Assembly: GCA_041393535.1 (NCBI GenBank)
Contig: JAWKJY010000004.1
Span: 310,001-374,000 of the forward strand
Source of the DNA: JAWKJY01 sp041393535
GTDB lineage: Bacteria > Actinomycetota > Thermoleophilia > Gaiellales > Gaiellaceae
DNA length: 64,000 nucleotides
Direction: 5' to 3'
This document shows positions 59,926 through 64,000 of the stretch, in pieces (positions within the stretch are counted from its first letter, which is position 1; the number at the start of each line of letters is the position of its first letter). The notes under the pieces are model-generated. The model saw only the letters and a list, made by a program, of their open reading frames with translations. It was not told the DNA's origin and ran no database searches. The translations under genes and the position numbers were made by a program.

Positions 59926-61491
59926 CTACTGCTTGAGCGGGACGACGCGCCCGACCGTGGAGGAGGCGTCCGACTCGGCGGGCACGCCGCCGAGCAGCTC
60001 CTCGAGCTCCGGGCGGAGCAGCGTCTCCTTGTCGAGCAGCGCGTGCGCGATCCGGTCGAGCGAGGCGCGGTGCTTCGTCACCAGCCGGATCGCCTCCGCG
60101 TAGGCCTGATCCGTGAGGAGCGCCTGCTCGGCGTCGCGGATCCGCTTCGTCTCCTCGGAGAGCGCGTAGTTGTCGGCCCGCACCGTGCGCGACGTGACGC
60201 CCGAGCCCATGCCGAACTCGAACACCATCCGCCGCGCGAGCTCGGTCGCCCGCTCGAGGTCGTTCGCCGCGCCGTTCGTGATCCGACCGAACACGACCTG
60301 CTCGGCCGCACGGCCCGCGAGCAGCACCTTGAGCAGGTCGACCAGCTCCTCCTTCGTCTGGAGGTAGCGATCCTCCTGGGGCGTGTTCAGCGTGTATCCG
60401 AGCGCGCGCCCGCGGGAGATGATCGTCACCTTCTGGACGGGCTGCGGGTCGCCGAGCAGGTGGGACATCAGCGCGTGCCCGGCCTCGTGGAATGCGAGGA
60501 TGCGCTTCTCCTTCTCGGAGACCACGCGGCGCTGCTGCAGGCCCGCGACGATCCGCTCGATCGCGGCGTCGAAGTCGGCGGCGGTGACGCGGTCCTGCTG
60601 GGCGCGGCCGGCGAAGATCGCCGCCTCGTTGCAGATGTTCGCGAGATCGGCGCCCGTCAGGCCCGACGTCGTGCGTGCGATCGCGGAGAGGTCGACGTCG
60701 TCGGCCAGGGGCTTGTCGCGTGTGTGCACCCGCAGGATCTCCTCGCGGCCGGCGAGGTCGGGCTGGCCGACGAGCACCTGGCGGTCGAAGCGGCCGGGGC
60801 GCAGGAGGGCCGGGTCGAGGTCCTCGAGCCGGTTCGAGGCGGCGATCACGACGACCTGCTTCGCACCGCGGAAGCCGTCCAGCTCGACGAGCAGCTGGTT
60901 CAGCGTCTGGTCGTGCTCGCGGTTGAACGAGCCGCCGGTGCGCTTCGCGCCGACGGCGTCGAGCTCGTCGATGAAGACGATCGCGGGCTGGTTCTTCCGG
61001 GCCGTCTCGAACAGCTTGCGGATCCGCGAGGCGCCGAGGCCGGCGAACATCTCGATGAACGCCGAGGCGCTCTGGGAGTAGAAGCTCGCCCCGGACTCGT
61101 GCGCGACCGCCTTCGCGAGCAGCGTCTTGCCGGTGCCGGGCGGCCCGTAGAGGAGGATGCCCTTCGGCACGCGGGCGCCGAGGCGCGAGAAGCGGTCGGG
61201 GCTGCGGAGGAAGTCGACGACCTCCTGCAGCTCGGCCGCCGCCTCCTGCACGCCCGCGACGTCGTCCCACGTGACCGCGGACTTCGAGTCCGGCTGGATC
61301 ACCTCGGGCTTGACCCGGGGCATCATCGCCATCATCCGCCAGAGCAGCCAGACGACGAGGCCGAAGAAGACCAGTGGGAGCCAGATGAGGACGTTGTCCT
61401 GGATCTGGCGGCCGATGTCGGCGGCCGGGAGCAGCGAGACCGGCGCGCGCGCGAGAGAGACGAGGACGTCCACCGTCCAGTCCATCGGCAC
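59926..61491 (-). CDS. ftsH: ATP-dependent zinc metalloprotease FtsH (short N-terminus)
   Basis: Membrane-bound AAA+ protease that degrades misfolded membrane and regulatory proteins. The 521-residue protein has one clear membrane segment (VLIWLPLVFFGLVVWLLW, residues 33-50), AVTWDDVAGVQEAAAELQE, Walker A GILLYGPPGTGKTLLAKAVA, Walker B IVFIDELDAVGAKR, the arginine region DPALLRPGRFDRQVLV, and the zinc motif FHEAGHALMSHLL. The usual external domain between two membrane helices is missing, which makes it about 120 residues shorter than typical FtsH. Start GTG 61491; ATG 61485 is possible. Confidence 0.93.
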   Translation of the reverse strand: MPMDWTVDVLVSLARAPVSLLPAADIGRQIQDNVLIWLPLVFFGLVVWLLWRMMAMMPRVKPEVIQPDSKSAVTWDDVAGVQEAAAELQEVVDFLRSPDRFSRLGARVPKGILLYGPPGTGKTLLAKAVAHESGASFYSQSASAFIEMFAGLGASRIRKLFETARKNQPAIVFIDELDAVGAKRTGGSFNREHDQTLNQLLVELDGFRGAKQVVVIAASNRLEDLDPALLRPGRFDRQVLVGQPDLAGREEILRVHTRDKPLADDVDLSAIARTTSGLTGADLANICNEAAIFAGRAQQDRVTAADFDAAIERIVAGLQQRRVVSEKEKRILAFHEAGHALMSHLLGDPQPVQKVTIISRGRALGYTLNTPQEDRYLQTKEELVDLLKVLLAGRAAEQVVFGRITNGAANDLERATELARRMVFEFGMGSGVTSRTVRADNYALSEETKRIRDAEQALLTDQAYAEAIRLVTKHRASLDRIAHALLDKETLLRPELEELLGGVPAESDASSTVGRVVPLKQ

Positions 61492-61542
61492 GAGGGGGGT
61501 GCCGCTGAAGGGGGATCCGGCCCCGGGGGGCCGCTCGCGCGG

Positions 61543-62340
61543 CTAGTCGGCGCCCGTCTCGAGGCGCAGGCACTCCTCGAGCGCGGCCTCCGCGACGGCG
61601 AGCTGGTCGGGCGTCGGCTCCGAGGTGAGGAACTCCCGCTGCAGCGTCGCGCCGGGCCAGGCGAGCAGACGGGCCAGCGGGTTGTCCGGGTTGCGGAGCA
61701 TCCAGCCGAAGACCTCGAAGGCGATCCCCATCGCGGCGGCGCTCGCGACCAGCCGGCCCGCCTTCGCGCCGGTCGGCGTCCGCGCGACGCGCGAGGCGAC
61801 CACGTTCCCGGCGGCGGTGGCCGCGAGCAGGGGGACGACCAGGTGCGAGCCGCAGCGCTCGTGCACGCGGGGGCGCGGCTCGCCGTGCTCCCAGCTGCCG
61901 ATCGTCACGTGCTCGGCCCCGTGGTAGGCCGCGATGTCGGAGCCGCGCAGCGCGACCGCGAGCGGGACGAGCGAGAGCGCCGCGGCGACCGCCTCCTGCT
62001 GGGACGGCGAGAGGCCGCTGCGTCGCAGCGCGCGGCCCGCGGCGCTGCCGACGAGCAGCGCGGTCAGCGTGCGCGTGTCGCGGTAGGGGAGCCGCGCCTC
62101 CGGTAGCGCGCGAGCCGCGGTGGGGACGACCGCGAGCGAGTCGACGATCCGCAGCACGCCGCGCAGGAGGGGCGAGGTCACGCCGGCCGAGCGGACACGC
62201 TTGGCACCCGACGCGACCTCGATCCGGCCGTCCCCGGTGCGGACGGCGAGCGCCCAGTGGCCGGGCCCGTGCACGAGGACGCCGTTCGCGAGCGCCATGC
62301 CGCCGACGCGCGACGGCCGCTCGGCCAGCTCGCCGCTCAC
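61543..62340 (-). CDS. DUF1385 family membrane protein
   Basis: A 265-residue protein with the DUF1385 layout: an N-terminal GGMALANGVLVHGPGHWALAV matching the EGVMMRGP-type motif, two to four membrane segments, and the central AAYHGAEHVTIGSWEHGEPRP with ERCGSHLVVPLLA. In other bacteria this His-rich region may bind metal. The function is unknown. GTG 62340 overlaps the M20 peptidase stop as GTGA, and ftsH lies 51 bases downstream. Confidence 0.85.
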   Translation of the reverse strand: MSGELAERPSRVGGMALANGVLVHGPGHWALAVRTGDGRIEVASGAKRVRSAGVTSPLLRGVLRIVDSLAVVPTAARALPEARLPYRDTRTLTALLVGSAAGRALRRSGLSPSQQEAVAAALSLVPLAVALRGSDIAAYHGAEHVTIGSWEHGEPRPRVHERCGSHLVVPLLAATAAGNVVASRVARTPTGAKAGRLVASAAAMGIAFEVFGWMLRNPDNPLARLLAWPGATLQREFLTSEPTPDQLAVAEAALEECLRLETGAD

Positions 62341-63632
62341 GCGAGCAGCTCCCGGGCGACGTCGACGAGGAAGCGCGTGCCGAGCTCGAGGTCCTCGACG
62401 TGGATCCGCTCGTCGGCGGAGTGGATCAGGCTGGCCGCGAGCTGCGGGTGCATCGTCCGCATCGGGAAGAACCCGTAGGCGATCGTCCCGAACGTCTGCC
62501 GGAGGTAGTGGCTGTCCGTGAAGCCTGGCAGCAGGATCGGCGCGAGCGCGGCGCCCGGCTCCTCGCGCTCGACGAAGCGCGCGCAGGCCTCCCAGAGCGG
62601 CGTCCCGAGCGCGGATCGGGTGCCGCCGTTCGGCGCGCCCCAGTGGAGCTCGTAGCCGTCCGGCCCGAGCGCGGCGCGCACGTCCGCCTCGACCTCCGCC
62701 TGCGGCTGGCCGGGGAGCAGGCGGCAGTCGCACGTGATCTCGCACGACCCCGGGATGACGTTGATGCGCGCGGAGGCGCGGATCTGCGTCGGCGCGACCG
62801 TGGCCCGCAGCATCGGCTCCAGCATGGCGGCCGCGGCGGGGCTCGCGCGGCGGAGCGCATCGAGCGCGTCCTCCGGCGGGCGGTCGGGCCCGACGAGCGC
62901 CTCGAGGAACGCCCCGGTCTCCGGCCCGACGTGGACGCGGGTGCCGACCCGCCCGAGCCGCTCGATCAGCGGCGCCGCCCGGAGCAGCGCGTTCTCCGCC
63001 ACGGCCGGCATCGAGGCGTGTCCGCTCCTGCCGGGGACGCGGACGGTGAACGGCGACGTGGCCTTCTCGGCGGTCGAGCAGAGGTAGAGCGGCCGTCCGC
63101 CCACCTCGATCCGGTCGCCGGAGCCCTCGTTCACGCACCAGGTCGCGCGGACCGCCTCGGGGTGGACCTCGCAGAGCCACGAGAGCCCGTAGCCGTCGCC
63201 CACCTCCTCGTCGGCGACCGCGGCCAGGATCAGGTCGCCCGTCGGCCGGAAGCCCTCGCGGGCGAGCGTCGCGAGCGCGACGGCGGCGGCGGCGACCTGG
63301 CCCTTCATGTCGAGCGCGCCCCGGCCCCAGACGTGGTCGTCGCGGAGCTCGCCCGACCACGGGTCGACCGACCACTCGGCGGGATCGGCGACGACGGTGT
63401 CGGTGTGGCCGAGCAGGAGCAGGCGAGGCGCCTCCGGGTCGCGGCCCGGGATGCGCGCGACGAGGTTCGCCCGCTCGGGCACGCGGCCGTAGAGCGCGCA
63501 GTCGACGCCGCGCAGCTCGAGGTACCCGCGCAGCAGCTCCGCCGCGCGGGTCTCGTTCCCGGGCGGGTTGACCGTGTCGAGGCGCACGAGCGCCCGCAGC
63601 AGGTCGACGACCTCCTCGCGCAGCGCGCTCAC
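62337..63632 (-). CDS. M20 family peptidase (ArgE/DapE/ACY1/CPG2)
   Basis: A 431-residue zinc hydrolase. The first metal site is LLLLGHTDTVVADP, then WGRGALDMKGQVAAAAVAL with the bridging Asp, AVADEEVGDGYGLSWL with the catalytic Glu-Glu pair, and the late His in DSHYLRQTFG region. The dimer domain is inserted (VRVPGRSGHASMPAVAENAL). Whether it acts on acetyl-ornithine, succinyl-diaminopimelate or another N-acyl amino acid cannot be told. GTG 63632 is used. A 21-residue ORF starting at ATG 63694 ends on it (GTGA). Confidence 0.9.
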   Translation of the reverse strand: MSALREEVVDLLRALVRLDTVNPPGNETRAAELLRGYLELRGVDCALYGRVPERANLVARIPGRDPEAPRLLLLGHTDTVVADPAEWSVDPWSGELRDDHVWGRGALDMKGQVAAAAVALATLAREGFRPTGDLILAAVADEEVGDGYGLSWLCEVHPEAVRATWCVNEGSGDRIEVGGRPLYLCSTAEKATSPFTVRVPGRSGHASMPAVAENALLRAAPLIERLGRVGTRVHVGPETGAFLEALVGPDRPPEDALDALRRASPAAAAMLEPMLRATVAPTQIRASARINVIPGSCEITCDCRLLPGQPQAEVEADVRAALGPDGYELHWGAPNGGTRSALGTPLWEACARFVEREEPGAALAPILLPGFTDSHYLRQTFGTIAYGFFPMRTMHPQLAASLIHSADERIHVEDLELGTRFLVDVARELLA

Positions 63633-63703
63633 GGCCGGTCGCTCGGGTCGGGCAGTGAGCGGACCGCCACTGCGTTCGGGTGCCGCGCGACCATGGCCCG
63701 GCC

Positions 63704-63709
63704 AGGATA
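63704..63709 (-). promoter_or_regulatory. Promoter -10 before the M20 gene (TATCCT)
   Basis: On the minus strand TATCCT ends 9 bases before ATG 63694, which opens a 21-residue reading frame overlapping the M20 start. Confidence 0.4.
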
Positions 63710-63753
63710 GTCGCCGCGTGGAGCGCTCCGGCGGCGGCGACCAGCCGCCGCGC

Positions 63754-63759
63754 CATACT
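63754..63759 (+). promoter_or_regulatory. Leaderless promoter -10 of rarA (CATACT)
   Basis: CATACT, 6 bases, then ATG 63766. Confidence 0.5.
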
Positions 63760-63765
63760 CCCCGC

Positions 63766-64000
63766 ATGGCCGACCTCTTCAGCGACGCCGCCCAGGTGCG
63801 CATGGCGACCCACGCGCCGCTCGCCCAGCGGCTGCGGCCGCGGCGGCTGGAGGACTTCGTCGGCCAGCGGCAGGTCGTCGGCGAGGGGTCCGCGCTGCGT
63901 CTCGCGATCGCCCAGGACAGGCTCCGCTCGGCGATCTTCTACGGGCCGCCCGGGACGGGCAAGACGACGCTCGCCCGGATCGTCGCCTCGTCGACGGGGG
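63766..64000 (+). CDS. rarA: Replication-associated recombination protein A (5' part only)
   Basis: AAA+ clamp-loader-like ATPase (RarA/MgsA/WRNIP1 family) acting at stalled replication forks. The 78 codons present contain LAQRLRPRRLEDFVGQRQVV and the start of the ATPase with IFYGPPGTGKTTLARIVAS (Walker A). The leading APLAQRLRP and GQ motif separate it from DnaX and RuvB. The gene runs off the right edge. ATG 63766 is directly after a leaderless promoter element, divergent from the M20 peptidase gene. Confidence 0.92.
   Translation, partial: MADLFSDAAQVRMATHAPLAQRLRPRRLEDFVGQRQVVGEGSALRLAIAQDRLRSAIFYGPPGTGKTTLARIVASSTG

Overview
This window is a high-GC chromosomal segment made almost entirely of conserved housekeeping genes. 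The sequence shows the replication-origin neighbourhood of a bacterium: gyrB, a DUF721 gene, recF, dnaN and dnaA on the minus strand, then rpmH, rnpA, yidD, yidC, khpB, rsmG, parA and parB on the plus strand. This order, the heavy use of GTG starts, the DUF3107 protein and the many promoters placed 6-7 bases before the start codon point to Actinomycetota. A deep-branching class such as Thermoleophilia is my inference and would need a marker-gene tree.

Region by region. Positions 1-10.7 kb are the origin region, with a putative oriC and DnaA boxes between dnaA and rpmH (5652-5941). From 10.7 to 25 kb lie tRNA-Ile, a DUF151 nuclease, chorismate mutase, a CPBP membrane protein, a HAD hydrolase, an orphan ABC-type binding lipoprotein, a class A penicillin-binding protein, moeA, an M28-like membrane peptidase, a two-component system with an HtrA-type protease, and trehalose-6-phosphate synthase. 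From 25.0 to 32.9 kb runs a tightly packed series: moaC, ubiA, ccmABC, a CcmD-like gene, ccsA, hemA, hemC, hemD and a SAM hydrolase-like (DUF62) gene. tRNA-Phe, arginase, fumarase and an IscA-type Fe-S carrier follow. From 36.1 to 50.3 kb lies a complete 14-gene respiratory complex I operon (nuoA to nuoN). The last 14 kb hold a UPF0173 hydrolase, an Ldh2-like dehydrogenase, mrp, an inositol-monophosphatase-like gene, DUF1015, an HD-domain nuclease-like gene, an M32 carboxypeptidase, pyrophosphatase, ychF, DUF3107, an epimerase, ftsH, DUF1385, an M20 peptidase and the start of rarA.

Functionally the window joins replication initiation and chromosome partitioning (dnaA, dnaN, recF, gyrB, parAB, a parS-like palindrome), membrane-protein insertion, and an aerobic or anaerobic respiratory module (quinone prenylation, haem synthesis from glutamyl-tRNA, cytochrome c maturation, complex I, Fe-S assembly).

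I saw no prophage, insertion sequence, CRISPR array or defence island, and no unknown multi-gene system. The most informative signals are regulatory: a recurrent leaderless-promoter layout, a DUF62 gene whose only plausible leaderless start is ATC, and short upstream ORFs whose stop codons overlap the main start. A caution for any user: at least eight genes, including essential dnaA, are broken by single-base indels in short G or C runs. These look like sequencing or assembly errors, not real pseudogenes.
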